A stretch of DNA of 64,000 nt from Syntrophobacter sp. SbD2. Lineage in GTDB: Bacteria; Desulfobacterota; Binatia; UBA9968. This document shows positions 19,338 through 28,179 of this stretch, piece after piece. The notes beneath the pieces were generated by a model that worked only from the letters and a program-made list of their open reading frames with translations, made no database searches and had not been told where the DNA came from. The DNA lies in NCBI GenBank assembly GCA_945889495.1, contig CAMDBU010000008.1, positions 1 through 64,000 on the forward strand. The letters are read 5' to 3'. Each line of letters begins with the position of its first letter. The first letter of the stretch is position 1. The position numbers were made by a program, and so were the translations under genes.

Positions 19338-19349
19338 CCGACGACGCTC

Positions 19350-20312
19350 ATGCGCATCTGCTTTTGGGGAACCCGAGGTTCCTTGCCCAGCGCCATCGAT
19401 GGCGCGGCGATTCGCGCCAAGATCAAACGCGCACTGGTCCAAGCCGACGGCCGGAAGTTCGCCGATGCCGCGGCCATCGACCGATTCATCGATAACGAAT
19501 TGGAATTTCCCGTCGCCGGCGGTTACGGCGGCAACACTTCCTGCGTCGAGATCGGCGGCGGCGAGCAGTACACGCTGTGCGACATGGGTTCGGGGCTGCG
19601 CTGTTTCGGCGAGCAGATGATGGCGCGCCATGGACCGGCGCGGCCGCAGGTCTATAATTTTTTCATGTCCCATGTGCATTGGGATCATATCATGGGCTTC
19701 CCGTTTTTCCCGCCGGCCTATATTCCCGGCAACACCATCCGCATCCATGGCGCCCATCCGCAGGCTTGGCTCGAAGAGGCGTTTCATCGCCAGCACGCCG
19801 ATCCCTGTTTCCCGGTGCAGTGGGAGCAGTTGCGCGCGACCATCAGTTTCATCTCGCTGGAGACCGATCGTTGGTACGACATCGATGGTCTGCGCGTCAA
19901 AGCCAAGCGGCAGTTCCATCCGGGCGACTCCTACGGCTACCGCTTCGAGAAAAACGGCCGCAGCATGGTCTACTCCACCGATGGTGAGCATAGGCTCAAG
20001 TCGGAAGCGGAAACCGCGGCGATGGTGGAATTTTACTGCGACGCCGACCTACTGGTATTCGACGCCATGTATTCGCTCAAGGACATGATGGATGGCAAGG
20101 CGGACTGGGGTCATTCGAGCAACATCGTCGGCGTCGATCTCTGTCTGCGCGCTGCCGTTAAGCATTACTGCATGTTCCACCACGAACCGGCCTACGACGA
20201 CGCGACGATTTATTCGGTCCTCGGCGAAACCCGCCGTTACGCCGAGCTCATCGGCGAAAATCAATCGCTGCAAATCTCCACCGCCCACGACGGCCTGGTC
20301 ATCGATCTCTAA
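19350..20312 (+). CDS. MBL-fold metallo-hydrolase
   Basis: MRICFWGTRGSLPSA...FFMSHVHWDHIMGFPFF...HPGDSYGYRFEKNGRSMVYSTDGEH. Confidence 0.92.
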   Translation: MRICFWGTRGSLPSAIDGAAIRAKIKRALVQADGRKFADAAAIDRFIDNELEFPVAGGYGGNTSCVEIGGGEQYTLCDMGSGLRCFGEQMMARHGPARPQVYNFFMSHVHWDHIMGFPFFPPAYIPGNTIRIHGAHPQAWLEEAFHRQHADPCFPVQWEQLRATISFISLETDRWYDIDGLRVKAKRQFHPGDSYGYRFEKNGRSMVYSTDGEHRLKSEAETAAMVEFYCDADLLVFDAMYSLKDMMDGKADWGHSSNIVGVDLCLRAAVKHYCMFHHEPAYDDATIYSVLGETRRYAELIGENQSLQISTAHDGLVIDL

Positions 20313-20316
20313 CTTC

Positions 20317-22461
20317 GTGGCTCACTCCGAGGATCTCCCGCCCCAGCGCAAATGGTTTAGCTGGCACCTGTTCGACGGCCTGGGCGCCGACAATGGCCGC
20401 AAGGCGGCGATCGCGATTTTGCTGTTGTTGGCGCTGGGGCAAGTCTGGTTCGGCGAGGCGGGCTGGACTCGGGTGCGCGATCTGTGGTTCGACGCCTATC
20501 AGCGCGCTCTGCCGCGGTCGGTGACCCAGCTGCCGGTGGTGATCGTCGATATCGACGACGAAAGTCTGCAACAGTTCGGCCGCTGGCCCTGGCCGCGCAC
20601 GCGTTTGGCGCAGTTGATTTCGGCGACCCATCGCTTGGGCGCCTTGGCCGTCGGTCTCGATATCATCATGCCCGAGGCCGACAGCCAGTCGCCGGAGAGT
20701 TTGCTCGCCGAGCGCGCCGATGCCACGCCGGAGTTGCGCCGCAGCTTCGCCGCGCTGCCGTCCAACGATGCGCTGCTGGCGGTGACCCTCGGCCAGGTGC
20801 CCGCGGTGCTCGGCCGTGCCGCGCTGGCCGATGCGCCGCCGCGAAACAATTACCGCACCAGTCAAACTCCAGTCGTGATCGCCGGCCATTCGCCGCTCGA
20901 GTTCGCGCCGCGCTACGGCGGGCAGATTATCAATCTGGAGACGCTCGAAGCGGCGGCCCATGGGCGCGGCTATCTGAACGACAGCCGCGACGCCGACGGC
21001 GTGGTGCGCAGCATGCCGTTGGTGCTAAGCGTCAACGGCGACCTGGCGCCGGCCTTGGCCGTCGAGCTGTTGCGCGTGGCCAGCGGCCAAGCGGCCTACT
21101 CGGTGCGCAGCGACGGCGATGGCATCGTCGGCTTACAGATCGGCACCTCGGTGATACCCACCGACGGCGACGGAAAGTTGCGCCTGTACTATTCGCCCGC
21201 CGATAGCCGGCGGCGGGTTTCCGCGGCGGCGATCCTGCGCGGCACGCTGCCGGCCAAGGCGTTGGCCAATCAAGTGGCGCTCATCGGCGCCACCGCGGTG
21301 GGCATCAGCGACGTCGCGGCGACGCCGCTGGGCGCGCGCATGGATGGCGTCGAGATCCACGCCCAATTGATCGAAAATATTCTATACGGCAGCCGGTTGA
21401 TTCGCCCAGCGACGGCGCGCTGGTGGGAACTCTTCGCGCTGGTCGCCTTCGGCGTGGTTTTGATCGTCGCGTTGCCGCGCCGCAAGCCGACCCTCGGCAT
21501 GATTTTGTTTTGCGCCATCGCCGCGACGCTGGTGATCGCGAGCTTCATCGCCTTTCAAAAGTTGCGCGTGCTCTACGATCCGACGCTGCCGGTGGCGGCC
21601 AATGGCGTGGTTGTCGGCTTGCTCCTGACCGCCGGTTTTTCCGCCGCGCTGCGCCGGCGCCGCGAACTCGATGCCGAATTGGCGCTGGAGCGCAACGAGC
21701 GTCTGCGCGCCGCCGGCGAGCTGCGCGCGGCGCGGGAAATTCAGATGGGCATGTTGCCCGATCCGAATTCGATCGACGGCCTGCCGGCGAGTTTGGATTT
21801 CTTCGCTGTGTTGGAGCCGGCCGAGGAAGTGGGCGGCGATCTTTACGACGGCTTCATGCTCGATGAGCGGCGGCTTTTTTTCATGATTGGCGATGTCTCG
21901 GGTAAGGGCGTACCGGCGTCCTTGTTCATGGCGCTGACCAAGACGCTGTGCAAGACCCTGGCGCGGCAGGGGTGCGCCGAGCTCGGCCAGGTGCTGGATT
22001 CGGTCAACCAGGAAATCTCCCAGGACAATCCCACCGTGATGTTCGTCACCGCCATCGTTGGCATCATCGATAGCCGCACCGGCGAGGTCGAGCTGTGCAA
22101 CGCCGGTCACAATGCGCCGCTGCTCCTGCGCCGCGGCGCGGCGCTCCATGAACTGGACGGCGCCGGCGGTCCGCCGCTCGGTCTCGACGGCAGGGTCCGC
22201 TATCCGACCCAGCGCTTACGCATGGCCGAGGGCGATATTTTGCTTCTGGTCACCGATGGCATCACCGAGGCGGAAAATCGTTCCCACGCGCAGTACGGCT
22301 TGGCGCGCATTGTTCAATGTCTGGCTGAAACGCCGGTGGCGAGTGCTGCCGCGGTGTGCCAGCAGCTGCGCGCCGATGTGAAAATCTTTATCGCCGACGC
22401 CCCGTCCTCTGACGATCTGACGTTGCTGGCGGTACGCTTCAGCGGGAATCGTTCGGACTAG
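20317..22461 (+). CDS. CHASE2 domain plus SpoIIE/PP2C-type serine phosphatase, transmembrane
   Basis: GTG start at 20317 in the 20092 ORF frame; VVIVDIDDESLQQFGRWPWPRTRLAQLI (CHASE2), TM helices, AAREIQMGMLPDPNSIDGLPASLDFFAVLEPAEEVGGDLYDGFML...VTDGITEAEN. Confidence 0.93.
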   Translation: MAHSEDLPPQRKWFSWHLFDGLGADNGRKAAIAILLLLALGQVWFGEAGWTRVRDLWFDAYQRALPRSVTQLPVVIVDIDDESLQQFGRWPWPRTRLAQLISATHRLGALAVGLDIIMPEADSQSPESLLAERADATPELRRSFAALPSNDALLAVTLGQVPAVLGRAALADAPPRNNYRTSQTPVVIAGHSPLEFAPRYGGQIINLETLEAAAHGRGYLNDSRDADGVVRSMPLVLSVNGDLAPALAVELLRVASGQAAYSVRSDGDGIVGLQIGTSVIPTDGDGKLRLYYSPADSRRRVSAAAILRGTLPAKALANQVALIGATAVGISDVAATPLGARMDGVEIHAQLIENILYGSRLIRPATARWWELFALVAFGVVLIVALPRRKPTLGMILFCAIAATLVIASFIAFQKLRVLYDPTLPVAANGVVVGLLLTAGFSAALRRRRELDAELALERNERLRAAGELRAAREIQMGMLPDPNSIDGLPASLDFFAVLEPAEEVGGDLYDGFMLDERRLFFMIGDVSGKGVPASLFMALTKTLCKTLARQGCAELGQVLDSVNQEISQDNPTVMFVTAIVGIIDSRTGEVELCNAGHNAPLLLRRGAALHELDGAGGPPLGLDGRVRYPTQRLRMAEGDILLLVTDGITEAENRSHAQYGLARIVQCLAETPVASAAAVCQQLRADVKIFIADAPSSDDLTLLAVRFSGNRSD

Positions 22462-22494
22462 CGGGGAAAACCTGATCGCGGCTTTGTCCGTTCA

Positions 22495-23097
22495 CTAACG
22501 CAGGATCACTTCGACGCGGCGGTTACGCGGTTCGGCCTGTTCGTCGGCGGTGGGTACTAACGGTTCGCGCTCGCCGCGGCCGACGGCGCGGATGAAGGTG
22601 GCTTTGATGTTGTTTTGCACCAGCATGGTGCGCACCGCTTCGGCCCGTTGCAAGGACAGCCGGTCGTTGTCGGCGTCGCTACCGACCCGGTCGGTGTGGC
22701 CGGTGACCTGGACTTCGACGGCTTGGCGGCGCGCCGCCTCGGCCATCAGCGTGTCCAATTGCAGCCGGGACGCCGCGGTGACCTGGGTGCTGTTGGTGTC
22801 GAAGTACAGCGTGAAGCTGAGCGCTTTGGGCGGTTGCGCGGCCAGCGCCGCGCCGAAGATTTGATCGGTCTGCGCGGCGCTCGATGCTTGCCGTTGGATG
22901 TTTCCGGCGCTGTCGACAGTGGCGCCACCAAAGGGCTGATCCAAGGTCACTGCCTGGGCGCCCTCGCCAACGATCACCGCCGTGGATGCGCCGCCTTCTT
23001 CGGGCAAGAGGACGACGTAAGTATTGACCTTGGGCGCCGGTTTCACCGTGGCGCAGCCGGCGAGCATCAAGCAGGCGAGCCAAATCTGCCGGCGCAT
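22495..23097 (-). CDS. OmpA-family lipoprotein
   Basis: Lipobox LACLMLAGC; LYFDTNSTQVTAASRLQLDTLMAEA...VTGHTDRVGSDADNDRLSLQRAEAVRTML...NRRVEVILR. Confidence 0.93.
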   Translation of the reverse strand: MRRQIWLACLMLAGCATVKPAPKVNTYVVLLPEEGGASTAVIVGEGAQAVTLDQPFGGATVDSAGNIQRQASSAAQTDQIFGAALAAQPPKALSFTLYFDTNSTQVTAASRLQLDTLMAEAARRQAVEVQVTGHTDRVGSDADNDRLSLQRAEAVRTMLVQNNIKATFIRAVGRGEREPLVPTADEQAEPRNRRVEVILR

Positions 23098-23125
23098 GAC
23101 CCTGCGACAGTTCTGGAAATAGTTT

Positions 23126-23569
23126 TTATTCTTCAACTTGGACCGCGAAAGTGGTGCCGCGCACGCCCAGGATGGTGGTCGGAGTCTTGACCTTCATAGC
23201 GTCGGGGGAGCGTTTGGCGATTTGGCCGGAGACCACGGCGAGGGTGCCGCGTTGCACTTCGGTGACGAACTCGCCGTCCTGGGTGGTCGGGTTGAAGCGG
23301 AACTGTTTCAACTCGATGCGGCTGTTGGGACCGGCGGACAGCCGTGAGCTGTCGATGAAGGTCAACCCCACCGCGCCATTGGCGCCGGTGATTAGGACAT
23401 CGGACTGCTGCACCAGATCGCCGGGCTTGGCCGGCTGCTGGATTTTGTCGCGCAGGATGAACACCGCGCCGCTGACATTCTTGATCTGGCCGATATCGGC
23501 CAGCGCCACAGTGGCCGATGCGGCGATGGCCGCGAGCGACAATAGAATGGTCCGAAAGCAACGATTCAT
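23126..23569 (-). CDS. FecR-domain protein
   Basis: Signal peptide; GQIKNVSGAVFILRDKIQQPAKPGDLVQQSDVLITGANGAVGLTFIDSSRLSAGPNSRIELKQF...TPTTILGVRGTTFAVQVEE. Confidence 0.92.
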   Translation of the reverse strand: MNRCFRTILLSLAAIAASATVALADIGQIKNVSGAVFILRDKIQQPAKPGDLVQQSDVLITGANGAVGLTFIDSSRLSAGPNSRIELKQFRFNPTTQDGEFVTEVQRGTLAVVSGQIAKRSPDAMKVKTPTTILGVRGTTFAVQVEE

Positions 23570-23607
23570 TGAATTACCTTTCCTACGTTTAATAGCCGGG
23601 TCAATTT

Positions 23608-24725
23608 TTACCGCTCGGTCATTGTATCAGACCAGCGGTTTTCGCGCCAATCGCGCCGGGCCACGTAGACGGCGCGAAAGCTATTGACGATGAACAGCAG
23701 CACCGCCACGGCGCTGAGTAAGCCACCCCACTTTTGCCCGCCGGGGAGGAATCCCAGGTCGCCGATGACGCGCGCCAGCAGTGAAACATGCAGCAACCCG
23801 GCGTGGAGATGGAACGAAGCGTCGAATTCTACGGGGAGCTGGAAGAGCGCGGTCAAAACCAACGGGGTGTGGGCGAAGATTATCGACATGACGAAGCCGA
23901 CGAACACCGTGTGAATCATGGCGTCGTAGAGCGGCCCGGCGCCGAAAAAGCGCGCGAACCAAAGCCAAGCGATGCCGCCGACAGCGAGCCAAAAATATCC
24001 GGCGACCCGATATAGGGCGATGAAGCGCGGCAGGCCGAATTCTTGGAAGCTCTGCCAAGCGCCATCGTAGCGCAGCAGCCATAGCGCCATGGCGATCATG
24101 GCGGCGCCGGCCAAGCGCAGGCTCAGGCGAAATTCAAACGGCGACAGCGCCAGACCGATGACAAAGACGATGGCCGCGGCGCGAAATAGGTCCTGGACAA
24201 ACGGTGTGGCATCGCGCGCCCGTGCGGCTTCGAGTCGTTCGCCGCCGAGCAGCAAAATCGTAAACCCGGCCCACCAAGGAACGATGCGATGGATCGGCAG
24301 CTCGGTGAGCCAGAGGAGGTTGCCGCTCAAGAGCACCGCGGCACTCAACACCATCATGATGAAATGGTCTTCATGGTGGTGTTGGTACAGGTCGGCAAAG
24401 CACCAGGCCAGCAGCAAGGCGGCGTTGGCGGCGAAAAATGGCGCGACCACCGCCGGTAGTTGAAGGATTAAGGAGAGCGCGCTCAAGACGCTCAGCAACG
24501 ACACGCCATAGACCCACCAGCGGTTCATGGCGCTGACGCGCTCCAGGCCGAGCCAGGTGAACAGGAAGCCAAGGATCACGAGCGGGCCGTGCAGTGATCG
24601 CATCTCGGCACTTGGCAACGGCGCGAAGATTTTTAACTGGGCCACGCCGATGCCGATCCCGCCAGCAGCGCTAAGCTGGCGAGGATGATCAAGAGGAGCC
24701 GAATGGCACGCGGCGAGGGAGTCAT
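23608..24725 (-). CDS. Multi-pass membrane protein with an apparent frameshift near its N-terminus
   Basis: Many TM segments; histidine-rich loop LYQHHHEDHF. ATG at 24725 opens MTPSPRAIRLLLIILASLALLAG in another frame that switches near 24655-24662. Confidence 0.75.
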
Positions 24726-24823
24726 GGTTGGGTTTTTTCACCACGAAGTGTTCATGAGCTTACGCTCGTCTGCGGACAATGAAAATGGCGGATTTCTCTG
24801 CGCCGGCCGCACTAACCTAATTC

Positions 24824-24902
24824 GTTGTTCCCGCGTAGGCGGGAATCCAGGTTTGTGCTGCGCCGAATTAACCTGGATACCCGCTTTCGCGGGTATGTCG
24901 GA
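24824..24902. repeat. Composite palindrome dimer, copy 2 (opposite orientation)
   Basis: GTTCCCGCGTAGGCGGGAATCCAGGTTTGTGCTGCGCCGAATTAACCTGGATACCCGCTTTCGCGGGTATGTC. Confidence 0.85.
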
Positions 24903-24951
24903 CACCCGTGCCGATTGGAAGTATAGATCAGCCGCCGGCAAAAATTGTCGA

Positions 24952-25028
24952 AAGAGGCACGAAGGACACGAAGGTAGGATAAGAAATTTGCTTTCAAATT
25001 CTTCGTGGGCTTAGTGTCTTCCTGGTGA
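24952..25028. repeat. CACGAAG-dialect inverted repeat
   Basis: GAGGCACGAAGGACACGAAGGTAGG...TTCTTCGTGGGCTTAGTGTCTTCCTGGTGAAT. Confidence 0.8.
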
Positions 25029-25050
25029 ATACGCTCTTGTTACAACTGGC

Positions 25051-26823
25051 CTAAATCGCCGCGGATGGGCCGGCGCGCATGTCGTGGTGGACGCCGAAGC
25101 GGCGGCCGAAGTAGCGCACCAGCAGGGCGCCGCTGACGGTGAAGAAAATAATAAAGATGCTGACGATGCTCGCCGCTTCGCGGTTGCCGACGGCGTTGGA
25201 GGATAGCTCCAAGGCCATCAACGACAGCGTCATGGTGTCGCGGGAAGCGAGCAGGATAATGCTGCTAGTGGCCCCCGAGGCGGTGACGAAATTCATCACC
25301 GCGACCAACACCAGAGTGGGCATCAACAGCGGCAGCCAGATTTTAAAATAAGTTCTGATCCAGCCGGCGCCGGAGACCCGTGCGGCTTCTTCCATGTCGG
25401 CGCCGACCTGGACCAGCACGCCTTTCATGATATTGACGCCGGTGGTTTTGCCTTGCAGGACGACGACGATGATCAGCGCCCAAATAGTCCCGAAGAGCGC
25501 GTTCAAGCCCGGCGTGCCGATAAATACCCAGAGGAGCCCGAGGCCGGCGAGGATGCCGGGGATGGCGCCGGAGCCCCAGATCATCAGATCGAGCGCGCCG
25601 CGGCCGGGCAGCCGTGTGCGCACCAGAATATAAGCCAGTACGGAAAAAATCAGCGGACTGACCAACGCCGCGGTGAGCGCCAGGGTCAAGGTCGTGCGCA
25701 GCGCTTTGACGAACACCGGGTCCGACAACACCAAGCGCCAATGTTCGAGCGTGAAGCCCAGGACGAAGTAGCCGATGCGCTGCATGAAGCTGCCGAGGAT
25801 GAGAATCACCATGGGGCCAAAGGTCAACAGGGTGAGAAACACCGCCAGTAGGGCGAAGGCCAGGTAGTTGCCCTTGCCGAGATCGATCAGGCCTGGGCGA
25901 AAGCTGCCGGTGATGGTGGTGTAGCGGCGCCGCTCCAAGATCCAGCGTTGCAAGGGGATGATCAAGACGATCATCAAGAGCGTAATGCTCGCCAGCACGG
26001 TGGCCTCGCCGTAGTTGGGGATGGCGTTACGCACCAGCGCATAGACTTTGGTCGAATAAACGTAGAAGCCAAATGGTACGCCCAGCAAATATTCGGTCTC
26101 GAAGGATTGAAACACCCGCAGCAGTTGGAGGGCGAACACCATGATCATCGGCGACACCATCAATGGCAGCGTGACTTTGAATAGCGTGCGCAAATTGCTC
26201 GCGCCGCCGACCCGGGCGGCTTCTTCGAGCGTCGAATCCATGTTGCGAAAGGCTGGGGTCATGAGCATGACCTTGATCGAGATGCCATGGCCCATCAGGT
26301 TGGCCCAGACGATGCCGGGCACGCTGAAAATATTGAACGGCCCCTGGTCCAAGCCGAAGAGGTTTTTCAAACCGACGTTGATCATGCCGATGTCGGGGTC
26401 GAGCAGCGTGATCCAAGCGATGGTGGTGGGCAGGCTCGGCACCATGTAGGAAACCCAGAAGAGAAATTCCAAGGTTCGGCTGCACGGGATCTTGGTCCGC
26501 GCCAAGAGCCAGGCGATGGCCACGCCGATGGGAAAACTGATGCCCACGGTGAGCGACCAGATGAGCAGCGAATTGCCCAGCGATTGGATCAGTCCGGGGC
26601 GCTGAAAGGCATTGACCCAATGGTCGATACCGAAACGGCGCGGCTCGACAAACCAATCGTTGGCAGCGTTGAAGCTGTTGATCAATAACAACAGCACCGG
26701 CCACAGCAGCAGGTAGCCGAGCACGATCAGCACCATGGCCATCAGGAAATGGCCGCGGCTAAGGCGCGGCGGGCTGATCGTGATCGGGACGCTCAGGGGA
26801 GTTATGGTTGGCGATTGTTCCAC
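25051..26823 (-). CDS. ABC transporter permease (Fe3+/thiamine-type, two fused membrane domains)
   Basis: 590 aa; two copies of the permease EAA-type loop (EEAARVGGASNLRTLFKVTLPLM and EEAARVSGAGWIRTYFKIWLPLL). Confidence 0.93.
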   Translation of the reverse strand: MEQSPTITPLSVPITISPPRLSRGHFLMAMVLIVLGYLLLWPVLLLLINSFNAANDWFVEPRRFGIDHWVNAFQRPGLIQSLGNSLLIWSLTVGISFPIGVAIAWLLARTKIPCSRTLEFLFWVSYMVPSLPTTIAWITLLDPDIGMINVGLKNLFGLDQGPFNIFSVPGIVWANLMGHGISIKVMLMTPAFRNMDSTLEEAARVGGASNLRTLFKVTLPLMVSPMIMVFALQLLRVFQSFETEYLLGVPFGFYVYSTKVYALVRNAIPNYGEATVLASITLLMIVLIIPLQRWILERRRYTTITGSFRPGLIDLGKGNYLAFALLAVFLTLLTFGPMVILILGSFMQRIGYFVLGFTLEHWRLVLSDPVFVKALRTTLTLALTAALVSPLIFSVLAYILVRTRLPGRGALDLMIWGSGAIPGILAGLGLLWVFIGTPGLNALFGTIWALIIVVVLQGKTTGVNIMKGVLVQVGADMEEAARVSGAGWIRTYFKIWLPLLMPTLVLVAVMNFVTASGATSSIILLASRDTMTLSLMALELSSNAVGNREAASIVSIFIIFFTVSGALLVRYFGRRFGVHHDMRAGPSAAI

Positions 26824-26847
26824 GGTTGGAGTTACAGCTTGGTGCTG

Positions 26848-26932
26848 ATTTTCGTGATCGTGTTCGTGCTCGTGCTCGGAAATATCGCAGCGGGATTCTT
26901 ACGATCACGAGCCACGAACACGATCACGATTA
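26848..26932. repeat. TCGTGATCGTG-dialect inverted repeat between SBP and permease genes
   Basis: TTCGTGATCGTGTTCGTGCTCGTGCTCGGA...CGATCACGAGCCACGAACACGATCACGA. Confidence 0.88.
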
Positions 26933-28168
26933 TTTCTGCCGGCTCTCCCACAGCTTAAAAACCCACTTCTGGGCTTCCTCGGTTCGCTCTCCGCTCGAGG
27001 GCTCGGCGTCGGGGAAGTTGTATTCCTTGCCGAAACCGCGGCGCTGTTGCGGCGAGACTTCGCCGAAGGGGATATCGGTGCGCAGTGACGAGCGGTCGAG
27101 ATTGGGGATCAAGGTGTGGGTCAGCATCTGGCCTTCCCTGGAGAGAAACCAGTTGATGAATAGCTTGGCGGCGCTCGGATGGGGCGCGTTGGCGAAAGCC
27201 GAGATGCAGCAACCCGAGCCCGAGGCGCGCAGCACGCCGGCCTTCTTGACCAAATAGCGGGCTTTGATCGGCAAGCCTTTTTTCGCCAAGGCGACATATT
27301 CTTCGGTGCCGGTGGCGACAAACTGCAGCGGAAAGCGGCCGTTCACCAACCAAGTTTCAAGGATGCGCCGGTCGTCGCTGAAGGTGACGCCGGTGTTGGT
27401 CATGTAGCGCTTGACCCAATCGGGGCCGCGGTCAGGCTCGAAGTAGCTATCGATCATCTGGCGGATGCCGGATGGATCGCCCATACCCTGGCCGGCGATT
27501 TTGCCTTTCCACCTGGGATCGAAGACATCGGTTTGTTTGACCAGGGTGGCGATCTCGGCTTCCTTGATCTTGTCGGTGTTGTACCAGATCTCGTATTGGT
27601 CCTCTAAACCGGCGTGATAGATGAGCGCGAACTTCCCGAACTTGTCGGTGTACATGTGCTTACCCTTGTACCACTTGGACAGGTCGGTGACTTCCGGATG
27701 GAACAGCAGCGGCGGCAGCGCCACCAGGGAGTCGGACGGCACCAGCCGTTGCTGGTTCTCGCGCGAGCTGATGAGCGCGACGTCGACGGTGAACTTGCCG
27801 CCTTTGCGTTCGGCGAGCACTCTGTTGACGGTATCGATGGCGTTGCCGGTGGAGACCTCGACTTTGATGTTGAACTTTTTATTAAACGCGTCCACCACCG
27901 GGCGGTACTGGCGCGACGGCGCGCCACCGGACGCGATCGCCAGCGTGCCTTCCTGCTGGGCGGCGGCGATCAGCTTGGTCCATTCCTGCTCGAAGTTAGC
28001 GCTCGCCGCTGGCGCGGCTTTGGCTGGCGGCGTCGGGGTGGCGCCGAAGGCGCCGCTGGCTGCGAAGAGGAGCAGCAGAGATCCGACGGATCCGACGGAT
28101 CGGACCGATCGGTCGGATCGTTTGTTGGCGCTGGCAATCGCTTTTGCTAGATCTAGTAGCCTCTTCAT
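26930..28168 (-). CDS. Extracellular solute-binding protein, Fe3+-type
   Basis: KLIAAAQQEGTLAIASGGAPSRQYRPVVDAFNKKFNIKVEVSTGNAIDTVNRVLAERKGGKFTVDVALIS; operon with permease and ATPase. Confidence 0.9.
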   Translation of the reverse strand: MKRLLDLAKAIASANKRSDRSVRSVGSVGSLLLLFAASGAFGATPTPPAKAAPAASANFEQEWTKLIAAAQQEGTLAIASGGAPSRQYRPVVDAFNKKFNIKVEVSTGNAIDTVNRVLAERKGGKFTVDVALISSRENQQRLVPSDSLVALPPLLFHPEVTDLSKWYKGKHMYTDKFGKFALIYHAGLEDQYEIWYNTDKIKEAEIATLVKQTDVFDPRWKGKIAGQGMGDPSGIRQMIDSYFEPDRGPDWVKRYMTNTGVTFSDDRRILETWLVNGRFPLQFVATGTEEYVALAKKGLPIKARYLVKKAGVLRASGSGCCISAFANAPHPSAAKLFINWFLSREGQMLTHTLIPNLDRSSLRTDIPFGEVSPQQRRGFGKEYNFPDAEPSSGERTEEAQKWVFKLWESRQK

Positions 28169-28179
28169 AACATCCTCTC

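Noticed and set aside
20092-20316. N-terminal extension of the CHASE2-PP2C ORF
   Set aside because: Overlaps the MBL-fold gene out of frame with nonsense composition; a GTG at 20317 just after the MBL stop fits better.
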